This document shows, piece after piece, positions 1 through 6,444 of a DNA stretch of 20,981 nt. The notes beneath the pieces are model-generated. The model saw only the letters and a program-made list of their open reading frames with translations, was not told the DNA's origin and did no database searches. The stretch covers positions 1-20,981 of the forward strand of contig CALZJV010000040.1 in the NCBI GenBank assembly GCA_945787595.1. The letters run 5' to 3'. Position numbers and translations under genes: made by a program. This DNA comes from an uncultured Desulfobacterales bacterium. GTDB lineage: Bacteria; Desulfobacterota; Desulfobacteria; Desulfobacterales; JAFDCJ01. The stretch's first letter is position 1. Each line of letters begins with the position of its first letter.

Positions 1-2
1 TG

Positions 3-116
3 ACAGTGGAAAAAAACTTCCAGCAAGAATTTATGGAAGCCATGCAACTGCCGCACATGACAGATGAATTTCCACATTTAAAAGGCATCGTGCCCGATGA
101 AATTTTGAACCAGTAA
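3..116 (+). CDS. C-terminal end of a probable corrinoid-activating ASKHA/ferredoxin protein (RACo/RamA-like), partial
   Basis: An open frame enters from the left edge and ends at TAA 114-116, giving 37 residues. The tail contains FQQEFMEAMQLPH followed by a DEFPHL stretch. It resembles, from memory, the C-terminus of DUF4445/ASKHA proteins that reductively activate corrinoid proteins (RACo, RamA), where a 'F..F..A...PH....FP' pattern is common. The methyltransferase gene just downstream fits this, because such activators usually sit beside MtaA/UroD-family methyltransferases. Only the tail is visible, so no catalytic motif can be checked. Family assignment is tentative; the presence of a real gene end is more certain. 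Confidence 0.45.
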   Translation, partial: TVEKNFQQEFMEAMQLPHMTDEFPHLKGIVPDEILNQ

Positions 117-193
117 AAATACTGTAACGTCTTTGGCTGGTTGCCTCTATCAGCGAGCCATAGACAAGCACTCATAGGACGAATACCCGCGAT

Positions 194-592
194 ATGGCCC
201 TTCATAGCGAAGATAAACATCCGCATACAACAAAAAATGAAACCGCAAATCGCTCAGCTGATATCTGTGCCTCCGTAAACGCGGGTATCTGCGGGTTTAC
301 CTGTCGCATAAAAGCGTGGAAAATAGACAACAGAACCGTCGGCTTGGAAATCAGCGAATCTGAATGTCAACAGATACAGCAATTTTCTGGCCTCCTGAGT
401 CAGCTAACCTTAAAGGATGTATTTATGCCGGCCACCCGCAACCCGGTGTATCTTGCCGCCGAACAGTCGGGCTGCCATCCGTCCTGCCCTGTCCCGGTGG
501 CCGTACTCAAAGCCGCTGAGGTGGCAATGGAAATGGCTTTAGCGCGTGATGCCTCAATTCGATTTGAGCCATGCAAAGGTAATGTGGTTTAA
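194..592 (+). CDS. Cys-rich conserved hypothetical protein, DUF6951-like
   Basis: A 132-residue soluble protein with no signal peptide or membrane segment. The first 25 or so residues look poorly conserved and hydrophilic. The core then starts with GICGFTC (Cys33, Cys37), followed by Cys58, a CHPSCPVP motif (Cys94, Cys98) and a helical stretch VAVLKAAEVAMEMAL. This pattern resembles the DUF6951 family as I remember it; the function of that family is unknown to me. Four or five paired cysteines suggest metal or Fe-S binding, which is inference. The start at ATG 194 has only a weak, distant AGGACG upstream; no better start lies before the conserved core. It sits between a likely corrinoid activator and a corrinoid methyltransferase, so a role in that methyl-transfer system is likely from context. 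Confidence 0.7.
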   Translation: MALHSEDKHPHTTKNETANRSADICASVNAGICGFTCRIKAWKIDNRTVGLEISESECQQIQQFSGLLSQLTLKDVFMPATRNPVYLAAEQSGCHPSCPVPVAVLKAAEVAMEMALARDASIRFEPCKGNVV

Positions 593-859
593 TACAAGAA
601 CGTTGGCACGAAAATAGACCTGAACGGTAAATAGAAATCGTTACTTGACAAAATTAGTAGGAAATGATGATTTAACAAATCTATCTGTTTCAATTGGGTA
701 AAATAGTTCACGCGTACTTATCTGGGTGCCTAAAAACAGCTTCTAACCATATTGCCCATCTATTCGGTAGCAGACGACGAAAGGAGGTGACGGGAAAAAA
801 CGTTAACCCAAGGTATCGTAGAAATTTGACTTGAAATTTTAAAAGAAAGGAGACGATCG
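593..859 (+). other. Intergenic region upstream of the methyltransferase, with an orphan Shine-Dalgarno
   Basis: This 267-nt leader contains no credible ORF. An 11-nt AAAGGAGGTGA at 780-790 is a near-perfect Shine-Dalgarno match, but no ATG, GTG or TTG opens a reading frame of useful length at the right distance. A TTGACA hexamer lies near 654 without a good -10 box. A TGGCACG near 604 resembles a sigma-54 -24 element but lacks the GC of the -12 element. Confidence 0.4.
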
Positions 860-1894
860 ATGGCCAAGCAATTGCTGATTGATGCTTACAGGGGAAAAAT
901 GACCCCTAAAGCCCCATGGGTGCCATATGCCGGCGTACATTGCGCTTTTCTGATCAATGAACCGGCAGATAAGATGCTCCAGGATGCTGAGCTCTTAGCC
1001 AAGGGGGTTGTAAATGCCGCGACCCGGTATAAAGCAGATGGAATACCCCTGCTTTTTGATCTGTCGGTGGAGGCAAATTCAATAGGATGCGACCTGAAAT
1101 GGTGGCCGGACAACGTACCATCGGTAACCACCCATCCATGCTCGAATAAAACTCCGGCCGATGCCGGCCTGGCACTTCCCACTAAAGAATCGGGTCGCTG
1201 GCCGGTGATTTATGAAGCCGCCAGAATTGCCAAACCACAGCTTGATGAGGCCGAGTGTGTCATGATGGGGCTTTTTTGCGGACCCCTGACCCTGGCCTCC
1301 CACCTGGCAGGTGTACGGATTTTTACAGATGTTTATAAAAATCCGGAATTCGCCCATGAGGTCATTAAATTTGCCGGTGAAGTAGGCGCCCGCGCCGCGG
1401 AATTTTATGTGGAAATGGGTTGTGATATTATCGCGGTGGTGGATCCCGTGGCGTCCCAGATTAAATCTGAGACTTTCAAGGAATTCGTAACGCCGAATGC
1501 ACAGCCGGCCATCAAGGTGATCAATGATGCCGGGAAGACATCTTCATTCTTCATTTGTGGTGATTGCACCAGAGTTCTCGAGGATGTCTGCCAGATCGGA
1601 ACCCACGGGTTTGCAATCGATGAGCAGCTGAATATGGTATTTGTCCGCGACCTGGCTCGAAAATACGGCGTCGGCTTTGGTGGAAACCTGAAGTTGACAC
1701 TGGCCTTGAGCCTCGGTTTGCTGTCACCCAAAGAGGACGCCATTGTGAGTCTGGCGGCCGGTGGACAGCACGGCTATACCTTCGCCCCCGGCTGAGATAT
1801 GCCCTACGATGTTCCGGTGGAACATATGGATCAAGCATTGGAAGCCAAGGAATGGTATGAACAATACTACGCCAAGTATCCGGAAGCTTGGTAA
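860..1894 (+). CDS. MtaA/UroD-family corrinoid methyltransferase, predicted selenoprotein (Sec312)
   Basis: TIM-barrel protein of the uroporphyrinogen-decarboxylase/MtaA family, whose members move a methyl group between a corrinoid protein and a thiol using a zinc site. The frame from ATG 860 (AAAGGAG upstream) meets TGA at 1793-1795 (residue 312). It then continues in frame for 32 more residues (DMPYDVPVEHMDQALEAKEW and on) to TAA 1892-1894, total 344 residues, the normal family length. The TGA sits in APG-TGA-DM. The homologue at 9780-10835 reads WPGCDL there, and in MtaA-type enzymes this Cys is a zinc ligand. A SECIS-like hairpin lies at 1809-1825. TGA is therefore read as selenocysteine. 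Cys233 (FFICGDC) is the other visible ligand; the usual His two residues before it is Phe231. The methyl donor and acceptor cannot be told. The thioredoxin-like gene follows 24 nt later. Confidence 0.85.
1809..1825 (+). promoter_or_regulatory. SECIS-like hairpin for Sec312 of the methyltransferase
   Basis: Perfect 7-bp stem ATGTTCC / GGAACAT closing a GGT loop. The first loop G is 21 nt after the last base of the TGA at 1793-1795. Bacterial SECIS elements lie inside the coding region just after UGA, with a short stem and a G in the first two loop positions about 16-37 nt downstream, so position and loop both fit. Binding by SelB is inference. Confidence 0.65.
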
Positions 1895-1918
1895 AAAAAT
1901 GAAAGGAGGCTTCGGATC

Positions 1919-2323
1919 ATGGCAGACGAAAAAATAAATATAGATGTACTGACCCTGGACAGCATCCAGTGCGCCGCCTGCGGCTACATGATGGAGTCCA
2001 TCGCCGCACTGCCGGCTGATGTACAGGATATGATCGAATACACCGAGTGGTCCATCAAAAATAAAGATGGTGTCGGCAAGTTTCTTGAACTTAAAGGCAA
2101 AGTGTTACCGACCATCTGCATTGAAAAAGATCTGGTATTCGAGAGTATCATTCCACAGTACGAGGAACTCATCGATGAAATGGCCAAGCGTGCCCCTTCG
2201 GACGCTATGCGGGACCGCCTTGTATCACTGCGTGAACATGGATTTGAGTTTGACAAAATTCAGGAAAACCTGAAAAAGGCGGGATCGGGCCAATCGACCC
2301 GGGTAGATTCTAAAGTCGAGTGA
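1919..2323 (+). CDS. Thioredoxin-like CxxC protein beside the methyltransferase
   Basis: A 134-residue cytoplasmic protein with a strong AAAGGAGG ahead of ATG 1919. The N-terminal beta strand leads to CAACGYM (Cys18, Cys21), and LPTICIEKDLVFESIIP later matches the cis-Pro region and following strand of a thioredoxin fold. The same layout (CxxCxYM, 'FLEL', 'VPSLFINGELFFDAIPP') appears in the two proteins at 13337 and 13695, so the three form one family inside this window. The C-terminal 45 residues are an added helical, charged extension. It probably cycles between dithiol and disulfide; the partner is unknown. Its place 24 nt after the Sec methyltransferase suggests it keeps the zinc/selenolate site reduced or serves as the thiol acceptor, which is inference. 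It ends with two stops, TGA TAA. Confidence 0.75.
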   Translation: MADEKINIDVLTLDSIQCAACGYMMESIAALPADVQDMIEYTEWSIKNKDGVGKFLELKGKVLPTICIEKDLVFESIIPQYEELIDEMAKRAPSDAMRDRLVSLREHGFEFDKIQENLKKAGSGQSTRVDSKVE

Positions 2324-2344
2324 TAACATGCTTTTGATTTGTTG

Positions 2345-2366
2345 CTGGGTCCTTAAAAGGACCCGG
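2345..2366 (+). terminator. Hairpin after the thioredoxin-like gene, possible terminator
   Basis: GGGTCC TTAAAA GGACCC (2347-2364), extendable outward by a T-G and a C-G pair, lies 22 nt past the stop at 2323. There is no clear T-tract after it, so an intrinsic terminator is possible but not typical. Confidence 0.35.
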
Positions 2367-2412
2367 CCTTGCCCAAAGTCTCACTGGGACTCCGCCTCAG
2401 ACAGAGAATAAA

Positions 2413-2488
2413 TTGCCACAAAGGCACGAAGACACAAAGCGGAACCTTGGGTTAAATATTATCTTTGTGTCTTCGTGTCTTGGTGGCG
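2413..2488. repeat. Intergenic inverted repeat (GCCACAAAGGCACGAAG type)
   Basis: The left arm (2413-2440) reads TTGCCACAAAGGCACGAAG and on; the right arm (2460-2488) reads CTTTGTGTCTTCGTGTCTTG and on, its near-perfect reverse complement, so about 26 bp can pair around a 20-nt loop. A fragment of the same sequence (TTTTTTGCCACAAAATGCAC) recurs near 3880. It resembles dispersed repeats common between genes in Desulfobacterota. It could form a transcript-stabilising hairpin. Confidence 0.7.
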
Positions 2489-2551
2489 AAAAAGGTTTGC
2501 CCTAAATAAGGAGTTCACAACCAAGTATTTATCGTTCACAGGAATTTTGTC

Positions 2552-2797
2552 ATGAAGATAGAAATATTAGGCAGCGGCTGCAAACGCTGTGATCAGCTTT
2601 ATGATAATACCTTGAGTGCGGTATCAGAAGTTAATTCCCCATCGGAGATCAATGTTGAAAAAATAGGGGATGTCAACTATTTCACTAAAATGGGCGTCTT
2701 CATGACCCCGGGGCTTGTGATTGACGGCAAGGTGCGCTCAACCGGCAAAGTACCAAGCGCCAACGAAATTATGAAAATGATCGTGGAGAAGTTATAA
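2552..2797 (+). CDS. Small thioredoxin-fold redox protein, MTH895/'redox-active disulfide protein 2' type
   Basis: An 81-residue soluble protein that starts directly with a strand MKIEILGSGCKRC, placing the CxxC site at Cys10-Cys13. This is followed by a helix and the MTPGLVIDGKV region, where Pro would be the cis-Pro of the thioredoxin fold. Length and order fit the MTH895-like family of mini-thioredoxins. AGGAA upstream supports ATG 2552. The next gene, a CobW GTPase, starts 3 nt after its stop, so the two are surely cotranscribed and probably coupled. A paralogue at 7808 also sits beside a CobW gene. Likely role: reduce a disulfide or pass thiol/metal to its partner. Confidence 0.85.
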   Translation: MKIEILGSGCKRCDQLYDNTLSAVSEVNSPSEINVEKIGDVNYFTKMGVFMTPGLVIDGKVRSTGKVPSANEIMKMIVEKL

Positions 2798-2800
2798 GTC

Positions 2801-3835
2801 ATGTCCGAGACAACCCGTGTATATTTAATAACCGGCTTTTTAGGTTCCGGCAAAACAACTTTTCTCAATCGGATTATTGAGGCTTTCCCAAGAGATAAGA
2901 AGTTGACCCTTCTGGTTAACGAATTCGGCGAAATCGGCGTGGATGGTACCTTGGTCGAAGGTGATGAGATTGACATGATGGAGATCAGTAAGGGCTCCAT
3001 CTTTTGCGTTTGTGTTAAAACAGATTTTATCAAGGGCCTTTACGAGCTCAACAGCAAGGTGCAGCCGGATGTCCTGCTGATAGAATCCACCGGGGTGGCC
3101 AATCCCTCCGACCTTAAAAAAGATATAAAGCTGCCCATTTTCAACGATCGGTTTCATTTTATGGAACAGTTTTGTATGATTGATGCGGTGCATTTCATAG
3201 ATGCCTACGGTGTTTATGCCTCCCTGGAAAAGCAGATCGCCTCTTCCACGGTATTTATTATAAATAAGATCGACCTTGCGTCAGCAGAGGTAATTGAAAA
3301 TACCAAAAATGTCATTCGTCAATTTCACCCGGACCCGTCATTTTTTGAAACGACTTATGCCGATATTCCTTTGGCATCATTTTTTAGTTTAACAGGACCC
3401 GCATTAGCCGATCCAGAAAGGCCCCAACCGAAAATAGCAAATACCAAGCTGCTGTCGGATAAAGAGCTTGAGCAATTTATCGATGACCTCCTGGACAGCC
3501 CCGATCTCGAGATCACACCACCGGACACCCTGATGTCGGTAGCCTACCACTGGAAGGGAGACGAACTGGATCAGATCAGCGCTATGGCCAAAGCCCTGCC
3601 CGCTTCGATTGTGCGTGCCAAAGGATTCGTTGAAGAAAACCACCGCGTGTATTTGTTTAATTATGTGATGGGAACCTGGACGGTGGAAGAAACCGCCGTG
3701 CCTAAACATCGCATTAAACACAGAAATATTGTTGTATTTATCGGACCTCCCGAATCCATGGAAGGTATTGAACAGGCATCCAGGAGCGGTAATTGGTCCG
3801 GCAAGGATGCTTTTCAACCCTACTCGCAATCCTGA
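2801..3835 (+). CDS. CobW/COG0523-family GTPase (metal or cofactor chaperone)
   Basis: A 344-residue G3E-family GTPase. Walker A is GFLGSGKTT (12-20), then NEFGEIGVDG (40-49), an ESTGVANPSD switch-like segment and NKIDL as base-recognition motif. A C-terminal CobW_C-like domain follows, with VAYHWKGDELDQ and FVEENHRVYLFNYVMGTW. In COG0523 proteins a GCxCC motif after the first strands binds metal. Here the region reads GSIFCVCVKTD, with Cys69 and Cys71 only, so the metal site is altered. The family loads metals such as Zn or Co, or acts in cobalamin-linked systems; the cargo here cannot be told. Coupled to the mini-thioredoxin 3 nt upstream. The start ATG 2801 is well placed, with the P-loop at the usual position. 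Confidence 0.9.
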   Translation: MSETTRVYLITGFLGSGKTTFLNRIIEAFPRDKKLTLLVNEFGEIGVDGTLVEGDEIDMMEISKGSIFCVCVKTDFIKGLYELNSKVQPDVLLIESTGVANPSDLKKDIKLPIFNDRFHFMEQFCMIDAVHFIDAYGVYASLEKQIASSTVFIINKIDLASAEVIENTKNVIRQFHPDPSFFETTYADIPLASFFSLTGPALADPERPQPKIANTKLLSDKELEQFIDDLLDSPDLEITPPDTLMSVAYHWKGDELDQISAMAKALPASIVRAKGFVEENHRVYLFNYVMGTWTVEETAVPKHRIKHRNIVVFIGPPESMEGIEQASRSGNWSGKDAFQPYSQS

Positions 3836-4278
3836 AGACATTACCCAATTCGGACAAACCTGAATTGACAATTGAATTTTTTGCCACAAAATGCACAAAA
3901 AAAATTCTGAGCGGTTAGGCTTTTCTCAAGGCCAGGCTCGGAAAAAATGGCCCCTTTGGGGCAGCCAAAGCGCGGGCTATTTAGTAACGCAAAGTATGGG
4001 TGTCAGAGTTCAGGTTTCGGCCCGCCCTGGTGCGATATGACGGATTCTCACTGTTCGCTGCAAGAGATCCCAATATTGTCCTATCTTCCAGATTCATACA
4101 AGGTTAGGTCTGGGCCAGGGGTGTCCGGAAGGCGAGTCGCTAAATCCTGAAACCTGAACACTGACACCTGAAACCTAAGTTTCTGAGAACATGTTGTCAA
4201 ATAAAGGCCCCTATGGGCCTAAATGCGAGCAATACCGCACGCAACCCATGAACTGTTTCGATTTAAAGGCCGAAAAAT
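3836..4278. other. Intergenic region without a gene
   Basis: No convincing coding frame. It holds a GCCACAAAATGCACAAA fragment near 3883, a GGCCCCTTTGGGGC palindrome near 3950, the inverted pair listed separately at 4000-4168, and a GGCCC CTAT GGGCC hairpin near 4206. The AAAGG before ATG 4279 serves the next gene. Confidence 0.6.
4000..4168. repeat. Inverted repeat pair with about 130 bp between arms
   Basis: GGTGTCAGAGTTCAGGTTTC at 4000-4019 and GAAACCTGAACACTGACACC at 4149-4168 are reverse complements with one mismatch. The right arm repeats partly just after itself (CTGAAACCT). A related pair, TTCAGGGTTCAG (18181-18192) and CTGAACCCCGAACCCTGAAC (18299-18318), lies between cobQ and cobU. 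Probably a dispersed intergenic element. Confidence 0.6.
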
Positions 4279-5205
4279 ATGTCTAATAATAGATATGATC
4301 TTATGATTCTGGGATCGGGTCCGGCAGGATTGACGGCGGCCTTATACGGCCAACGGCTGGGATTGAAAGTCATTGTTTTCGGTGATATTCCGGGCGGCAG
4401 CACTTACATGATCCAACATCTGGCGAATTTCCCCGGATACTTGGAAGAAATTTCCGGAACCCAGTTCGGCACGATGACGTTTCAGCAAGCCCAGAAAGAA
4501 GGTGCTTTTTTTACCATGACCCGTCTGGAAAGACTCTGTCATGAAGATGATGCCTTTGTTGGTGTTGATGTCGACAGCCACCAATACGTTGCGTCATGCG
4601 CCATTGTAGCGACCGGCCGGATACCGAAACGACTGGCAGTAGCCAATGCCAACATCAGGGGAGTACATTTTTGTTCGATTTGTGACGGTCCTCTCTACAG
4701 AGGCAAAAACGCAACTCTAGCCGTTGTGGGTAACGATAATACTGCGGCCCAGCACGCTGTCTCCTTAGCCCGAATTGCGCAGAAGGTTCTTCTGATATCC
4801 AACAGTGACGATCTTAAAATGGATGCGGCCCATAAGAAACTGATTAAAAAGCTAAAAAATATTGAACTGCTTTTGAATGTGGATATCACAGGTTACAAGG
4901 GAGCTGATGATATTGAAGGAGTTGAGGTGTCCTCGAAGGGCGGCCAAGACAGGGAACTGGCAATTGACGGCATTTTCCTGGCCATCGGATGGCGGCCGAA
5001 CACGAAAATGCTGGAGCTCCAGGTCGAAAAAACCTCAGAAGGCTACCTGCAAGCGGATCAAAAACTGATGACATCTTTTCCCGGTCTCTTCGCGGCGGGG
5101 GACGTTCGTGAGACCGACATGTGGCAGGTGCTTACCGCCTGCGCTGACGGCGCAAGGGCCGCCAAGTACGCAGCCGAGTTTATCGAAAAATTCTCATCTG
5201 AGTGA
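4279..5205 (+). CDS. Thioredoxin-reductase-like flavoprotein with degenerate NAD(P)H site
   Basis: A 308-residue two-domain FAD/pyridine-nucleotide-fold protein with the length of bacterial TrxB. FAD binding: GSGPAG (12-17), ATGRIPK (111-117) and FAAGDVRE (271-278). The redox-active site CSICDG (Cys132, Cys135) is the classic CxxCD. The nucleotide site is unusual: GNDNTAAQ (151-158) stands where TrxB has GGGDSAxE, and ISNSDDLK stands where the HRRxxxR NADPH-phosphate motif is expected. Known variants without these motifs use ferredoxin or F420 instead of NADPH, so another electron donor is likely here (inference). AAAGG 9 nt before ATG 4279 supports the start. Its probable partners are the several CxxC/UxxC proteins of this window. 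Confidence 0.88.
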   Translation: MSNNRYDLMILGSGPAGLTAALYGQRLGLKVIVFGDIPGGSTYMIQHLANFPGYLEEISGTQFGTMTFQQAQKEGAFFTMTRLERLCHEDDAFVGVDVDSHQYVASCAIVATGRIPKRLAVANANIRGVHFCSICDGPLYRGKNATLAVVGNDNTAAQHAVSLARIAQKVLLISNSDDLKMDAAHKKLIKKLKNIELLLNVDITGYKGADDIEGVEVSSKGGQDRELAIDGIFLAIGWRPNTKMLELQVEKTSEGYLQADQKLMTSFPGLFAAGDVRETDMWQVLTACADGARAAKYAAEFIEKFSSE

Positions 5206-5287
5206 AGGAAAGTTTTGTAAGCTCTAATTTTAATTGAGAAAATGAGCTAAAATTCCAAATGGTATAGTCCACCAAAGTAGAATTAGA

Positions 5288-5569
5288 TGAGGGGTCGGGG
5301 AGTTTCTCAAAGCCGGCCCGCTGCATGGATAATCACCACCGAAACCGCATGAACTCGACCTTAAGGCATCGTAATGAATGAACAGTAATCAAAATGAAAA
5401 CGGAAGATAGTGCCCAATGCCGGGATCGGATGTTAAACAAAAGCCGCAGAGCCAAGCTGCTCATCCACAACGATCCCTAATGGTCTCAGACAGCATCCGA
5501 TTTCGGTGGCGATCATCCACTCCGCTATAAATATAGGCTTACGCTGAAAACTTCCCGGCCCCCCAATTA
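5288..5569 (+). repeat. 282-bp dispersed repeat, copy 1
   Basis: It matches 17232-17513 in the same orientation at a constant offset of 11944, with no net insertion or deletion and by my count about 35 substitutions (about 88% identical). It fills most of the 375-nt gap between the flavoprotein and the GcvH-like gene. Short conserved frames exist on both strands: plus strand, ending in IHNDP and a stop; minus strand, IAEW.IATEI.CCLRPLGIV, about 34 residues. Copy 1 has a TGA in the plus frame where copy 2 has TGG. No transposase motif or terminal inverted repeat was found. Nature unknown. Confidence 0.8.
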
Positions 5570-5580
5570 GATCCAATTCT

Positions 5581-6090
5581 TCAGATTTTTTGATCACGGA
5601 TACCTGAATACACTGCTTTGCAAATTCCCGAAACACCGCCTTTTAAACCTTCAGGGTTTTTAAAACCATCGGTCCCTTTTAAGCTTTCGGTATATCCGAT
5701 TGCATCCATCGAGGTTTGGCTGGAGGCCTCCAAATCGGCATCGGGTTTTATTCTAAACAGCCACCCTTTTCCATAGGGATCTTCGGTAGCAAGTGAAAGT
5801 TTTTGTTTTACTTCCGGGTTAAAAAAAATGGTTCCGTCTAGGGGCGTATCGATGTATAAAATTTTCGCCGTAATCACAAAAACAACGTCCTGGCCTTGCT
5901 TAACCGACATTTTTTCGCTGACCAGCCAGTCAAGATCATTAATCCCGCCGGCTAACACTAGGGCTGGCTCGGTGAAACCAAAGACCATATCATCGCCATC
6001 CGGTTTGGCCCATAGTCCATGTTTTACATAATATTTTCTGTCCGCTGGAATTTCGACACGCTGACCTAAGAATTTCTCAATAACCGCCAT
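5581..6090 (-). CDS. GcvH-like (glycine cleavage H / lipoyl-carrier family) protein, divergent
   Basis: A 169-residue protein starting at ATG 6090 with AAGGAG upstream. Residues 1-118 match the H-protein plan: MAVIEKFLG..., YVKHGLWAKP, FGFTEPAL, a hammerhead core with Lys76 in VITAKILYIDTPLDG, then NPEV, DPYGKGWLFRIKP. Lys76 is at about the place of the lipoylated Lys of GcvH, but the usual ESVKA context is changed to ITAKI, so lipoylation is not certain. About 50 extra residues after the H domain have no recognised fold. No gcvP or gcvT is nearby, so a role other than glycine cleavage is likely, for example as a carrier for the methyl-transfer genes around it (inference). It is divergent from the CobW gene at 6445. 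Confidence 0.75.
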   Translation of the reverse strand: MAVIEKFLGQRVEIPADRKYYVKHGLWAKPDGDDMVFGFTEPALVLAGGINDLDWLVSEKMSVKQGQDVVFVITAKILYIDTPLDGTIFFNPEVKQKLSLATEDPYGKGWLFRIKPDADLEASSQTSMDAIGYTESLKGTDGFKNPEGLKGGVSGICKAVYSGIRDQKI

Positions 6091-6133
6091 CTTTTCTCCT
6101 TATTCCAACTTTAGATCGCTTTTAAATTCAGTG

Positions 6134-6163
6134 CTATAATCATTCTAATGTGTATACCGTCAA
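6134..6163 (-). promoter_or_regulatory. Possible sigma-70-type promoter for the GcvH-like gene
   Basis: On the minus strand TTGACG (6163-6158) is followed after 18 nt by TTATAG (6139-6134), about 44 nt before the start codon at 6090. Spacing and hexamers are acceptable, not ideal. Confidence 0.35.
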
Positions 6164-6230
6164 TGTCACCTGTTGACAAGCTTTTCCCTCCAATCGGCTT
6201 CGGTTGGCCCAAAAATCAACTTTCGGATGA

Positions 6231-6259
6231 TTGACGGATGGGTTGGTTACTATTATACA
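6231..6259 (+). promoter_or_regulatory. Probable sigma-70-type promoter for the second CobW gene
   Basis: TTGACG (6231-6236), 17 nt, TATACA (6254-6259) match the consensus in sequence and spacing. The start codon at 6445 is far downstream, so the transcript would carry a leader of about 180 nt, in which I see no known riboswitch. Confidence 0.45.
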
Positions 6260-6444
6260 ATGTATTATAGTTCATGAAGGGGGTTGGGCAATTGTGTCTC
6301 TCAACGATCCAGATTGTCCCTGCACTGCTAAAAACATGAAACAATTCATTTTAGCGAGCATGAGTTATCTTAGTTTTATCCAACGATGAACGAGCTGGCT
6401 TTCAATCCATGAACCTAGCCCGAAAATGAACAGGAGGCAACCAT

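Noticed and set aside
604..625. Sigma-54-like TGGCACG
   Set aside because: The -12 element lacks the required GC at proper spacing.
593..859. Cobalamin riboswitch upstream of the methyltransferase
   Set aside because: No B12-box-like GCCACTG core or expected fold could be found by eye here or in other leaders of the window.
860..1795. Methyltransferase taken as ending at TGA 1795 (311 residues)
   Set aside because: The conserved C-terminal segment continues in frame and the TGA replaces a conserved Cys, with a SECIS-like hairpin after it.
3947..4150. 67-codon ORF in the intergenic region
   Set aside because: Covers inverted-repeat DNA; low-complexity translation without a ribosome binding site.
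5433..5636. Minus-strand 67-codon ORF
   Set aside because: It lies mainly in the dispersed repeat. The frame is partly kept in copy 2, but substitutions are not clearly synonymous and it overlaps the GcvH-like 3' end.
6336..6389. 17-codon ORF in the leader of the second CobW gene
   Set aside because: No ribosome binding site and no recognisable peptide.
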